DNA of 64,000 nt, from assembly GCA_002841155.1 (NCBI GenBank), contig PHEH01000009.1, positions 183,046-247,045 of the forward strand, written 5' to 3'. The notes beneath the pieces were generated by a model. It searched no databases and had not been told where the DNA came from. It saw nothing but the letters and a program-made list of their open reading frames with translations. The translations under genes and the position numbers were made by a program. The stretch comes from Alphaproteobacteria bacterium HGW-Alphaproteobacteria-18 (lineage in GTDB: Bacteria > Pseudomonadota > Alphaproteobacteria > Caulobacterales > Hyphomonadaceae). This document shows positions 17,899-25,656 of the stretch, one piece after another; position 1 is the stretch's first letter, and each line of letters opens with the position of its first letter.

Positions 17899-18477
17899 CT
17901 AGGGCAGGCGCTCCAGCACGATACGCTCGACGATGATGGCCCGAGATTTGTCGGGCACCACTGGCCGGATGGCGATGTAATCAACGCCCTGCTCTCCCTG
18001 ATGCACAGGCACATCATATTCAAAGCTGATTTCTGAGAACCCAGGCTGAAGGTCCAGCACCTGCCAGCCTGAGTCTCCAACCCGCCCGGCAGAGTAATTC
18101 AGTTCGGCCTGTTGGGCGCCCCGGGTATCGGCGGGACGTACAAGCGCCGTCACGCGTACCCGGCGCCCGGAAAACTGCACCTCAATATCAGCGGCGAGAC
18201 GGAAATGCGGGCCGAGTTCCGGCGCCGCAGATAGCGCATCCGCAGCAGCCTCGATATAGAGGTAATAGGTCTTGTCTTCGCGGATGAGCTGGGCGCGCGC
18301 GTCGCCGCCGGCAATAATCTTGTTGAGATAAGGCCCCTCGATGACGATGCGATTATAGTTGAGGCCATCGCCCGCGATGGCGCCCGTGGGCAGGCGGCCA
18401 ATGCCCGGTTGAAGCGCCAGCAAAACCATCATCACGGTCAGGATTACCGCAAGGGGAAAGAAAAACTTGTCGCGCAT
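17899..18477 (-). CDS. Membrane-anchored periplasmic protein, unknown function
   Basis: I do not recognise this 192-residue protein. It has an N-terminal membrane anchor (about residues 6-24, FFFPLAVILTVMMVLLALQPG) and a beta-rich exported domain (NRIVIEGPYLNKIIAGG ... AADIEVQFSGRRVRVTALVRPADT ... VDYIAIRPV) that reads like a jelly-roll sugar-binding fold; that resemblance is only an impression. It is transcribed away from the AGE epimerase gene, with a 117-bp gap holding both starts, so a role in glycan or exopolysaccharide metabolism is possible. Confidence 0.6.
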   Translation of the reverse strand: MRDKFFFPLAVILTVMMVLLALQPGIGRLPTGAIAGDGLNYNRIVIEGPYLNKIIAGGDARAQLIREDKTYYLYIEAAADALSAAPELGPHFRLAADIEVQFSGRRVRVTALVRPADTRGAQQAELNYSAGRVGDSGWQVLDLQPGFSEISFEYDVPVHQGEQGVDYIAIRPVVPDKSRAIIVERIVLERLP

Positions 18478-18594
18478 CGGCGCTCCTGCGTTGCCTGTCC
18501 GGCGCTGGCCAATCTGTCAGGCTCCTGTTAGCAGGTGGAGCCTCATATTGGCGAGCCAATTGCAGCTGATAAACCGGGGGGAAGGCAAGGACTT

Positions 18595-19737
18595 ATGTCG
18601 ATATCGGCGCTTCAGAGACGAGCCCGCGAGGCCAGAGGCTGGCTACTGGACAGCTGCTTCCCGCTCTGGGCCGATCATGGCGTGAACGAAGCCGGGCTTT
18701 TCCCCGAAGCCCTGACCATGTCGCTGGATGAGGCTTCCGGAAGTTTTACCCGCGTGCGCGTACAGGCGCGCCAGACTTATGTTTTCTCTGAAGCCTGGCG
18801 GCTTGGCTGGAAACGGGAAACCGCGGCCCGGCTGGTCCATGCCGGTGTCGCCACACTTGCCGGCAATGCGCTGAATGCTCAGGGCCTGGCCGGGCGCACC
18901 CTGTCCACGGGCAGTGGCCATCTCGTTGATACGACGTTTGATCTTTATGACACGGCGTTCGTGCTGTTTGCGCTTGCAGACGCCGCCCGGGGACCTGGCC
19001 CGGCAGAGCCTGCACTGGCGGCTGCCAATGGCATCCTGGCCAGCCTGGAGCGGGAAGCCCGGGACACAGTCCATGGCGGTTACGCCGAAGCCTTGCCGAA
19101 GCCCGCTCAGCGTCAGCAGAACCCGCACATGCACCTGCTGGAAGCATGTCTTGCCCTGCACATCGTCCAGCCAGACGCCGGGCATATGTCGCGTGCGCAG
19201 GAACTGGTTGGCTTGTTTGAAACAAAGCTCACCGCCGGAGAGAATGGCCTGCTTGGCGAATTTTTCGCCCCGGACTGGTCGCCCCTGCCCGGAGATCCGA
19301 GCAGGGTGGTGGAACCGGGACATCAACTCGAATGGGTCTGGCTGTTACATGCCTATGCCCGTCTGAGGGGAGAGCCGGTCTCGCCCGCAGCGGAGCGGCT
19401 ATATGCTTTTGCCCTGACAACCCTGGATATTGAGGGGCGCGCCATACAGTCTGCGGCGCGGGGTGGAGCGCCGATTGATGCTTCCCGCCGGGCGTGGCCA
19501 CAATCTGAGGCGCTCAAGGCACACTTGTCCATGTTTGAGGCGCGCCGGGATGAACGCTTTGCCGCCGCAGCTTGTCGCAGTTTTGACGTGCTGATGGATG
19601 AATACCTGACTGAGGATGGCGGCTGGGTCGATCATTTCGCCGCAGACGGCGCAATCCTGTCCAATACCATCCCCGCCTCGACCGGCTATCATGTGGTGCT
19701 CGCCTTTGCAGAGCTGATCCGCGTGATGAACGCTTGA
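18595..19737 (+). CDS. AGE-family sugar epimerase/isomerase
   Basis: A 380-residue (alpha/alpha)6-barrel protein of the N-acylglucosamine 2-epimerase / mannose-6-phosphate isomerase family. The start at 18595 has a GGGGGAAGG ribosome site. Family marks are the early RVRVQARQTYVFSEA, the His-containing HMHLLEACLAL, VVEPGHQLEWVWLLHAY with the catalytic His, and RRAWPQSEALKAHL. It probably interconverts mannose and fructose or glucose type sugars; the exact substrate is not readable. It is followed after 75 bp by gpmA. Confidence 0.85.
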   Translation: MSISALQRRAREARGWLLDSCFPLWADHGVNEAGLFPEALTMSLDEASGSFTRVRVQARQTYVFSEAWRLGWKRETAARLVHAGVATLAGNALNAQGLAGRTLSTGSGHLVDTTFDLYDTAFVLFALADAARGPGPAEPALAAANGILASLEREARDTVHGGYAEALPKPAQRQQNPHMHLLEACLALHIVQPDAGHMSRAQELVGLFETKLTAGENGLLGEFFAPDWSPLPGDPSRVVEPGHQLEWVWLLHAYARLRGEPVSPAAERLYAFALTTLDIEGRAIQSAARGGAPIDASRRAWPQSEALKAHLSMFEARRDERFAAAACRSFDVLMDEYLTEDGGWVDHFAADGAILSNTIPASTGYHVVLAFAELIRVMNA

Positions 19738-19812
19738 TATTCCCCGGATTTGCAGGGAATACAGCCGCAAACCCTGCCAGCCCGAACGGGCGGCCCTGAC
19801 GTGAGGAATGCC

Positions 19813-20526
19813 ATGACCAAGCTCGCCCTGATCCGGCACGGCCAGTCGGCCTGGAACCTGGAAAACCGCTTCACCGGCTGGTGGGACGCTGATCTCACTG
19901 CCCAGGGCGAAGCCGAAGCCCGCGCTTCGGGCAAGCTGCTTGCCGAAGTGGACGCCGATTTCCGTGCTGGTTTCACCAGCGTCCAGACTCGCGCGATCCG
20001 CACAATGTGGCTGGCGCTGACCGAAATGCAGCGCGTCTGGCTGCCCATCGAAAAAGACTGGCACCTCAATGAGCGCCATTATGGCGGGCTGACCGGCCTC
20101 GACAAAGCCGAGACCGCCGCCAAGCATGGCGAGGATCAGGTGCATGTCTGGCGCCGCAGCTATGACATTCCGCCCCCGCCGCTGGAGGTTGGCAGCACCT
20201 ATGACCTCTCCACCGACCCGCGCTATCGCGGCATCGATATTCCGAACACGGAGAGCCTCAAGATGACGCTGGAGCGCGTTCTGCCTTATTGGCAGCAACA
20301 TATCGCGCCGGGCATCATCGCAGGAACCGATACGATGATCGCAGCACACGGGAACTCTCTGCGCGCGCTGGTCAAGCACCTGTTCAAGGTGCCCGATGAC
20401 ACGATCACCAGCCTCGAGATCCCGACCGGTAATCCGCTGCTGATCGAGCTTGATCCCAACCTCAAACCTGTCTCGGTTCGCTATCTTGATGCGGCCCGCG
20501 CCCAGGCCCTGCCTGACCTTCCATGA
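19813..20526 (+). CDS. gpmA: 2,3-bisphosphoglycerate-dependent phosphoglycerate mutase
   Basis: Glycolytic enzyme interconverting 3- and 2-phosphoglycerate through a phosphohistidine. The 237 residues begin with the histidine-phosphatase motif LIRHGQSAWN (His9 of this start) and continue with NRFTGWWDADLTAQGEAEA, LNERHYGGLTGLDKAETAAKHGE and MIAAHGNSLRALVKHL. The ATG at 19813 has a GAGGAA ribosome site. Its stop overlaps the start of the deaminase gene as ATGA, so the two are translationally coupled. Confidence 0.95.
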   Translation: MTKLALIRHGQSAWNLENRFTGWWDADLTAQGEAEARASGKLLAEVDADFRAGFTSVQTRAIRTMWLALTEMQRVWLPIEKDWHLNERHYGGLTGLDKAETAAKHGEDQVHVWRRSYDIPPPPLEVGSTYDLSTDPRYRGIDIPNTESLKMTLERVLPYWQQHIAPGIIAGTDTMIAAHGNSLRALVKHLFKVPDDTITSLEIPTGNPLLIELDPNLKPVSVRYLDAARAQALPDLP

Positions 20527-20981
20527 AAGGCCGGAGCCGCCGCCGGGATAGACGGATGATGGGCCGGGCCTTCCAGCTCGCCCGTCTCAATCAGGGCCTT
20601 ACGGGAGAAAACCCGTCCGTCGGCTGTATCCTTCTGGACGCGCACGGGCATATCGCCGGAGCCGGGGTGACCGGAACAGGCGGACGCCCGCATGCGGAGG
20701 AAGTCGCGCTGGAAGAAGCGGCAGGCAAAGCGCGCGGGGGCACGGCCTATGTGACGCTGGAGCCCTGTCGCGAACGCTCGTCGGGGGCGGCGTCCTGCTC
20801 GGTTAAACTTGTCGAGGCCGGGATTGCCCGCGTGGTTGTCGCTATCGAAGACCCGCACCCGACTGCCCGTGACGGGCTCGCCATTCTGCGCGAGGCCGGC
20901 GTACAGGTGGAAACGGGGCTCGGAAAATATAGCGCCGCGCGGCTCTACCGCTGGTTTTTTGCCGCTTCGAAGAAAGCCTGA
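20523..20981 (+). CDS. Stand-alone RibD-type deaminase domain
   Basis: A 152-residue zinc deaminase resembling only the N-terminal half of RibD, which deaminates the pyrimidine intermediate of riboflavin synthesis. Zinc ligands are H57 with E59 (HAE), C82 (LEPC) and C92. The flanking text GGTAYVTLEPC, VEAGIARVVVAIEDPHP and a late LREAGVQVETGL are RibD-like. The reductase half and other rib genes are absent here. It is coupled to gpmA. It could supply the deaminase step with a separate reductase or act on another pyrimidine. Confidence 0.8.
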   Translation: MKGRSRRRDRRMMGRAFQLARLNQGLTGENPSVGCILLDAHGHIAGAGVTGTGGRPHAEEVALEEAAGKARGGTAYVTLEPCRERSSGAASCSVKLVEAGIARVVVAIEDPHPTARDGLAILREAGVQVETGLGKYSAARLYRWFFAASKKA

Positions 20982-22031
20982 TCAGACCTCAAACGGCCCG
21001 GCATGGGCACGGATACGCTCATAGAAAGCAGCCGAATCGCGCTGGAAGGCCGCCTTGTTGAACTGCGCTTCATAGCTGGCGCGGCCGCCCTCCACGAGTT
21101 TTGCGGCGAGGGTCTTGTCGGTGATCACACGCGTCAGGGCATTGGCCAGCGCCTCAACATCACTCTTCGGAATGAGGAGGCCGTTGATCCCGTCCTTTAC
21201 ATAAGCCGCCGGACCAGCGGCATCGGCGGCCACAAGCGGGCGCGAGGCCGCCCAGGCATCGACCGTCACCGTGCCGAAGGGTTCATAGCGTGAGGGGAAG
21301 GCCACCACATCGCAGGCTTCCAATAACGCGCCGCGATCATTACGCCAGCCCAGGAAGCGGACGCGGTTATTTAGCCCAAGACGGGCACAATGGGCTTTCA
21401 GCTCCGCTTCGAGCGGCCCTTCCCCGGCGATCCAGACATACAGGCCGGGCACTTTTGCGGTTGCGTCGAGCAAGGTGTCGAGACCCTTCTTTTCGTGCAG
21501 GCGCGCCAGGGCAAGCGCAACGGGGGCGTCGGCCGGCGTATCCAGCCCGCTGCGGTCTGCCGGGGCAGAGCCGGTAAAATCCGCATACGTATGGATGATG
21601 GCAGCGCGGTCTTCAGGCACGCCCTGCTCGCGGATATGGCGCAGGAGATCTATCGTGAGGCCGACATGCCATTCGCAGTTCTTGAACCGCTCCAGTTTGT
21701 AATAGCCGCCATACCAGCCGATCGAGCGGCTGCGGTAAGCTGCCGGGGCGAATTGTCCGGCGCGGCCCATCCAGTATTCGATGATGTCGGGCCGGAAGGC
21801 TTTGATGGCGCGATTGAGGACGCCGCGCGTGGGGAATGGCCAGGCATTGTTGAAGCTGGCGGTATCGACGCCGATTCCGGCGTCCTGGAACTTGCCAATG
21901 CGGAAGGCATTGTTCGGGCGCGTAACGACATGTTGCTCATGACCCGCCTCTGCGAGGGCCAGAACTGACTCCAGCATGATGTTCTCTGCGCCGCCTTCAG
22001 CGGCGCCCGCCATGACATGCATCACCCGCAT
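20982..22031 (-). CDS. Family 4 glycosyltransferase
   Basis: A GT-B retaining glycosyltransferase of 349 residues. The N-terminal domain begins RVMHVMAGAAEGGAENIMLE, the usual GT4 glycine-rich acceptor loop. The C-terminal donor domain has ALALARLHEKKGLDTLL, VRFLGWRNDRGALLEACDVVAFPSRYEPFGTVTVDAWA (EPFG-type E-x7-E) and NGLLIPKSDVEALANAL. The ATG at 22031 follows AGGAGAG. It converges directly on the deaminase gene with abutting stops. It is probably used in lipopolysaccharide or exopolysaccharide synthesis; donor unknown. Confidence 0.9.
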   Translation of the reverse strand: MRVMHVMAGAAEGGAENIMLESVLALAEAGHEQHVVTRPNNAFRIGKFQDAGIGVDTASFNNAWPFPTRGVLNRAIKAFRPDIIEYWMGRAGQFAPAAYRSRSIGWYGGYYKLERFKNCEWHVGLTIDLLRHIREQGVPEDRAAIIHTYADFTGSAPADRSGLDTPADAPVALALARLHEKKGLDTLLDATAKVPGLYVWIAGEGPLEAELKAHCARLGLNNRVRFLGWRNDRGALLEACDVVAFPSRYEPFGTVTVDAWAASRPLVAADAAGPAAYVKDGINGLLIPKSDVEALANALTRVITDKTLAAKLVEGGRASYEAQFNKAAFQRDSAAFYERIRAHAGPFEV

Positions 22032-22161
22032 TTTTGCTCTCCTGAGACCGTCTTCCTGCTGCAACAGCGCATACCGGGGAACAGCGATTGCGGCAAACTG
22101 TGCTTGGCAGCGGGAAATGAACTGCCTAGAGAGACCCCATGTTTCCCGAGAGATTTTTCTG

Positions 22162-23187
22162 ATGGCCGGTTACAGACTCTTTGGCGCTGACACGTCGCCC
22201 TACTCATTCAAGGTGCGGTCGGCGTTGCGCTTCAAGGGGCTCGACTTTGAATGGGTCAGCCGGTCTGCCGCCAATGACGCTGAATTCCACGCGCTGGCGA
22301 AGACGCCGACCGTGCCGCTGCTCGTCTCGCCCGAGGGCAAGGTGAACCAGGATTCCACGCAGATCCTCGCAATCCTGGACAAGGCCCACCCTGAACCTGC
22401 CATGCAGCCTGACGACGGGGCGCTGGCTGCTTTGTCGCTGATCCTTGAGGATTATGCCGATGAATGGCTGAACAAGGCGATGTTCCAGCAGCGCTGGGGC
22501 CAGATGCCCGACCGGGACGCTGCCTCGATCCGCGTGCTGGTGCAGATCAATGGTGGCAAGCGCCCGCGCGCCTACAAGACGCCGGCCAAGCAGATTGCCC
22601 AGCGCATGCTGGCGCGCCTGCCACTTGTGGGCGCCGAAGCGGAGAATGCCCCAACCCTGGAGGCGTCCTATCGCCGATTTGCCCTGCGCCTCAACGATCA
22701 CCTGAAAGAGCATCTGTTCATTTTCGGCGGTCATCCGTCAGCGGCAGACTTTGCCCTGGCCGCACAGTTCCAGCAAATGCTGACCGATCCGACACCGGCC
22801 ACCTGGCTGACAGATCGCGCCCCGTTCCTGCTGGCCTGGTGCGAGAATATGGCTGACCCCAAGGCGGGGGGCCCGTATGCGGCGCTTGAGGCGCTGGCGC
22901 CGACGTTGCTGCCGCTGTTCGAAAGCGAAGTTGCGCGCACTTACCTGCCCTGGGCCAACGCCAATGCAGCGAGCGCCACGCGCCAGAAGAAGCGGTTTTC
23001 CGTAACGCTGGGGGACGGGATATTCGAGCAGGCGACGCAGAATTATGCGGGCCGGGCCTTCCACAAGCTGCGGGATAAAGTGCGCGGCGCGAAGGAGGCT
23101 GAGGGTCTGGCGGACTTCCTCAAGGATGCAGGCGCGGCGGACTTTTTCGCCGAGCCACCCGCCCAGCAAAAAGCCCCCGCAGCCTGA
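22162..23187 (+). CDS. Glutathione S-transferase family protein
   Basis: A 341-residue protein whose N-terminal thioredoxin-like domain (YRLFGADTSPYSFKVRSALRFKGLDFEWV, then TPTVPLLVSPEG and NQDSTQIL) is a glutathione S-transferase. The helical C-terminal domain follows to about residue 250, and a further roughly 90 residues are unassigned. The cis-Pro motif VPLL and the DST glutathione-binding turn are intact. The ATG at 22162 has only a weak ribosome site. Substrate unknown. Confidence 0.85.
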   Translation: MAGYRLFGADTSPYSFKVRSALRFKGLDFEWVSRSAANDAEFHALAKTPTVPLLVSPEGKVNQDSTQILAILDKAHPEPAMQPDDGALAALSLILEDYADEWLNKAMFQQRWGQMPDRDAASIRVLVQINGGKRPRAYKTPAKQIAQRMLARLPLVGAEAENAPTLEASYRRFALRLNDHLKEHLFIFGGHPSAADFALAAQFQQMLTDPTPATWLTDRAPFLLAWCENMADPKAGGPYAALEALAPTLLPLFESEVARTYLPWANANAASATRQKKRFSVTLGDGIFEQATQNYAGRAFHKLRDKVRGAKEAEGLADFLKDAGAADFFAEPPAQQKAPAA

Positions 23188-23200
23188 AGCTGCGAGGGCC
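23168..23200 (-). terminator. Terminator of hsp20 inside the GST gene end
   Basis: A stem of CGCAGC/GCTGCG extended past one mismatch by GCCC/GGGC, with a 5-nt loop, is followed on the minus strand by TTTTT (23168-23172). It lies about 23 bases beyond the hsp20 stop and overlaps the last codons of the converging GST gene. Confidence 0.65.
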
Positions 23201-23222
23201 ATGCTGACTGAGTTTCAGCCGA

Positions 23223-23708
23223 TCAGGCGGCGGTGTCCGTAGCGGACTTCTTGCCGATCAGTTTGGGCCCCTTGGTCTGGGTGCCGGTGCCGATTTCGAT
23301 CTTGCGGGCTTTCTTCTCTTCGGGAATTTCCCGGATGAGGTCGATGCGCAGCACGCCATGCTCAAGATTTGCCCCGGTCACGAGAACGTGATCGGCGAGC
23401 TGGAAGCGGCGGATGAAACTGCGCTGGGCAATGCCGCGATGCAGGAAGTTGCGGCCATCGCCATCTTCACTTTCGCCTTTCTTGCCGGCGACCGTGAGCT
23501 GGCCTTCCTTGGTTTCGATCTCGATGTCGGCCTCGGTAAACCCGGCGACGGCGATCTCGATGGCGAAGGCGTTTTCGTCGACACGCTCGATATTGTAGGG
23601 GGGATAGCCTTGCGTCCCGTCGAGGCGGGAGGCCTGGTCGATCATGCCGGCGAGACGGTCAAAGCCGACCATGGTGCGATACAGGGGGGTAAGATCAATA
23701 TTGCTCAT
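23223..23708 (-). CDS. Small heat-shock protein Hsp20
   Basis: ATP-independent chaperone of the IbpA/alpha-crystallin type, 161 residues. N-terminal arm LTPLYRTMVGFDRLAGMID; alpha-crystallin domain about 35-125 (YNIERVDENAFAIEIAVAGFTEADIEIE ... LTVAGKK ... FLHRGIAQRSFIRRFQLADHV ... LEHGVLRIDLIREIPEE). This N-terminus and the HRGIA block are standard in rhizobial class A sHsps. The start codon at 23708 is preceded by a probable ROSE thermometer hairpin. Client specificity is not readable. Confidence 0.93.
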   Translation of the reverse strand: MSNIDLTPLYRTMVGFDRLAGMIDQASRLDGTQGYPPYNIERVDENAFAIEIAVAGFTEADIEIETKEGQLTVAGKKGESEDGDGRNFLHRGIAQRSFIRRFQLADHVLVTGANLEHGVLRIDLIREIPEEKKARKIEIGTGTQTKGPKLIGKKSATDTAA

Positions 23709-23714
23709 TTGGAC

Positions 23715-23732
23715 AGTCCTCTAAAAGCAACT
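23715..23732 (-). promoter_or_regulatory. Probable ROSE-type RNA thermometer upstream of hsp20
   Basis: On the minus strand the leader reads AGUUGCU-UUUAG-AGGACU. The UUGCU strand pairs with the AGGA of the ribosome site, leaving one G bulged, and the start codon lies six bases past the hairpin. This is the signature of ROSE elements that control alphaproteobacterial small heat-shock genes. The pairing is seen directly; heat-dependent melting is inferred. Confidence 0.65.
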
Positions 23733-23884
23733 GCGGTTGGAGTTTTTCGGAAGGGAAGCGAGACCCCAGCCCGACAATGCGGCGCTGGCACTTCTTCCGG
23801 CCCCGGCCCGCTCTGCGGCACCGTGACAAGCCCTATGTGGGTAGCGTATGGGGTGTATCAAGAGCCTTGGGATGGAGACTTCTG

Positions 23885-24781
23885 ATGAAAAAACTGATGC
23901 TGATGGCCGCTTCTGCCGCGATACTGGCCGCCTGCTCGCCAGACGCCCCGCCGGCCGCCGCGCCTGGAGAAGGCGCCGCCGAAACCGCAGCGACCGAAAC
24001 CGCCCCGGCCGTGACGCTGGCCGATATTGTCAATTCCGACCTGCGCTCGGACGCGGAAAAGGCCCGCGATGCCTGGCGCAATCCGGCCGCGACGCTGGAA
24101 TTCTTCGGCGTTGAGGCCGATGACAAGGTGGTCGAAATCTGGCCGGGCGGGGGCTGGTACACCAATATTCTGGCGCCCTGGCTCGCCTCTGGCGGCGGCA
24201 CGCTGGTGGCCGCGGGCTTTGACCCGGCCTCCGTGGAAGACGAAACCCGGCGCGCCGGAATCGAGGAGCGCCTCACCGAATTCAAGAATTCGTATGCTGA
24301 CCCGCGCTTTGGAAACATTGAATATTCAGCGTTTTCTGCCGTATCCGGCCCGCTGACAGAGCCAGGCACAGCCGATGTCGTGCTGACCTTCCGCAACATT
24401 CATAACTGGATGTCGGGTGGCTATACCGAGAAATTCTTCACCGACGCCTATGCGGCGCTGAAGCCCGGCGGCGTGCTGGGCGTGGTGGAACACCGCCTGC
24501 CCTCAACCGCGATGCAGGACCCGACCGCCGCCAGCGGCTATGTGCACGAGGACTTCGTGAAGGGCCTCGCCGTTGCGGCGGGCTTCGAATTCGTGGACGC
24601 CAGCGAGATCAACGCCAACCCGGCCGACACCGCCGACCACCCCTTCGGCGTGTGGACCCTGCCGCCCAACAGCGCGACTTCGGCCCGCGACGGCACGACC
24701 ATCGAAGGCTTCGACGCGGCCAAATACGCCGCCATCGGCGAGAGCGACCGGATGACCCTGAAATTCCGCAAGCCGGAATAA
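23885..24781 (+). CDS. Lipoprotein with methyltransferase fold
   Basis: A 298-residue protein with a lipoprotein signal (MKKLMLMAASAAILAACSP, Cys17) followed by an Ala/Pro/Glu/Thr-rich linker. From about residue 50 it looks like a class I SAM methyltransferase (predicted methyltransferase family COG4798): ARDAWRNPAATLEFFGVEADDKVVEIWPGGGWYTNILAPWL with the glycine-rich motif I, DVVLTFRNIHNW, and ALKPGGVLGVVEHR. Periplasmic location would leave it without obvious SAM, so its chemistry is open. It ends at a strong terminator. Confidence 0.8.
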   Translation: MKKLMLMAASAAILAACSPDAPPAAAPGEGAAETAATETAPAVTLADIVNSDLRSDAEKARDAWRNPAATLEFFGVEADDKVVEIWPGGGWYTNILAPWLASGGGTLVAAGFDPASVEDETRRAGIEERLTEFKNSYADPRFGNIEYSAFSAVSGPLTEPGTADVVLTFRNIHNWMSGGYTEKFFTDAYAALKPGGVLGVVEHRLPSTAMQDPTAASGYVHEDFVKGLAVAAGFEFVDASEINANPADTADHPFGVWTLPPNSATSARDGTTIEGFDAAKYAAIGESDRMTLKFRKPE

Positions 24782-24803
24782 GGGCCCGTCCCCTCACCCA
24801 ACC

Positions 24804-24840
24804 AAAAGCCCGCCCCGGACCCCCGTGGCGGGCTTTTTCT
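24804..24840 (+). terminator. Terminator after the methyltransferase-like gene
   Basis: An 11-bp perfect stem AAAAGCCCGCC/GGCGGGCTTTT with a 12-nt loop is followed by TTTCTTT, 23 bases past the stop. Confidence 0.85.
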
Positions 24841-24865
24841 TTGGGGGATAAGCGCCCGGAAAAAA

Positions 24866-24916
24866 CTCCAACAAAAACTCCAACGAGGGGGCAGAAAACT
24901 CCAACGGGGCTCCAAC
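24866..24916. repeat. Four phased CTCCAAC repeats
   Basis: CTCCAAC occurs at 24866, 24878, 24899 and 24910 (spacings 12, 21, 11, close to one, two and one helical turns). Three copies are preceded by AAAA. It fills the space between two converging genes, after the terminator. A single related GTTGGAGTTTTT lies at 23736 upstream of hsp20. The role is unknown. Confidence 0.65.
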
Positions 24917-24989
24917 AATTATGGGTGAAGGCACTTTCACGCCTCCACCCATAAAGTTTGTCACGACCAAGCGTGATCACATTTGTCGA

Positions 24990-25286
24990 CTAAAGCTCGG
25001 CGATAATGCCGCCCTTCATAGCCTTGTCGCCCTTTTTGTAATCGGGGCGAGGGCCATCGAAGTGCTGCCCATTATCGTTTGCTACAATCAGACGATCGAG
25101 CCGGAACAGTTTCCAGTTCTCATGCTCGCCCGAAGCACTCACGCCCTCCGTTTGATAGGCGCGGATCAAGATGTTTCCATCTTTGCTGTAACCGATGGCA
25201 TGCGGTTCGATAATCCGCATGCCCGGGTCATAGCTGATGGAAAGTCGCGACTGAGTCGCAATTGCGTTAGTGATGGTCGTCAACAT
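24990..25286 (-). CDS. Small WYL-like domain protein
   Basis: A 98-residue protein starting at the ATG at 25286, which has a strong GGAGG ribosome site. The text LSISYDPGMRIIEPHAIGYSKDGNILIRAYQTEG...WKLFRLDRL follows the strand order of a WYL ligand-sensing domain (Y, then EPHAIGY, then FRLDRL) without the DNA-binding part. Such short proteins are common in alphaproteobacteria and unassigned. Its start faces a 370-bp non-coding stretch that contains a perfect CtrA box. Confidence 0.65.
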   Translation of the reverse strand: MLTTITNAIATQSRLSISYDPGMRIIEPHAIGYSKDGNILIRAYQTEGVSASGEHENWKLFRLDRLIVANDNGQHFDGPRPDYKKGDKAMKGGIIAEL

Positions 25287-25410
25287 GACGCACCTCCTTC
25301 TAAGAGGCGGAGCGGTTGACAACATCGGCAAGGTGCCGAATTCTGAAATCCCTAGTCAGAACTTGTCTCTGCCCCGCTCCACTAGAGAATGGCAGAAGCT
25401 AATCTGATCC

Positions 25411-25441
25411 GCCCGCCCACCCTTGCCGGGGTGTGGCGGGC
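25411..25441. other. GC hairpin in the intergenic region
   Basis: GCCCGCC (25411-25417) pairs with GGCGGGC (25435-25441) and continues as CACCC/GGGTG with one bulged T. ATTTCATTT follows on the plus strand, so it could be a terminator, but no plus-strand gene ends here. Confidence 0.5.
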
Positions 25442-25522
25442 ATTTCATTTCAGCAGTCAAAGCCCATTAGGTCTGAAGGTTAATTCGTGGTCAAGAGCAT
25501 ATATTTCCCAATTTGTTGCGTG

Positions 25523-25537
25523 TTAACTGTTTGTTAA
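25523..25537. promoter_or_regulatory. Perfect CtrA box
   Basis: TTAA-CTGTTTG-TTAA matches the CtrA full site TTAA-N7-TTAA and sits inside the perfect inverted repeat GTGTTAAC/GTTAACAC (25520-25540). It lies 120 bases upstream of the TetR gene and 237 bases upstream of the WYL-like gene, so the controlled promoter is uncertain. Confidence 0.65.
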
Positions 25538-25606
25538 CACAATATATTGGGTCCGGAACAAGATCCGTGTGCGAATCAACCTTCTTTCTACTCTAAAGAT
25601 TAGATA

Positions 25607-25634
25607 TTGACATACCAACTAGTTGGTATGTCAA
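25607..25634. promoter_or_regulatory. 28-bp perfect palindrome, probable TetR operator
   Basis: Each half reads TTGACATACCAACT into the centre CTAG. It ends 22 bases before the tetR-family start, so autorepression of the cassette is likely. Each arm also begins with TTGACA, a consensus -35, so the operator would cover the promoter. Confidence 0.8.
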
Positions 25635-25656
25635 TCCTTCTAGGAGCAAGACAGCC

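Larger units (their letters stand above)
25287..25656. other. 370-bp intergenic regulatory region
   Basis: No gene is visible. It holds, in order, a GC hairpin (25411-25441), a perfect CtrA box inside an 8-bp inverted repeat (25520-25540) and a 28-bp palindrome (25607-25634). The base composition is lower in GC than the flanks from about 25440 on. Confidence 0.7.

Noticed and set aside
18518-18542. AGGCTCC/GGAGCCT inverted repeat between the unknown gene and the AGE gene
   Set aside because: A 7-bp arm with an 11-bp spacer is weak and has no T run; not called a feature.
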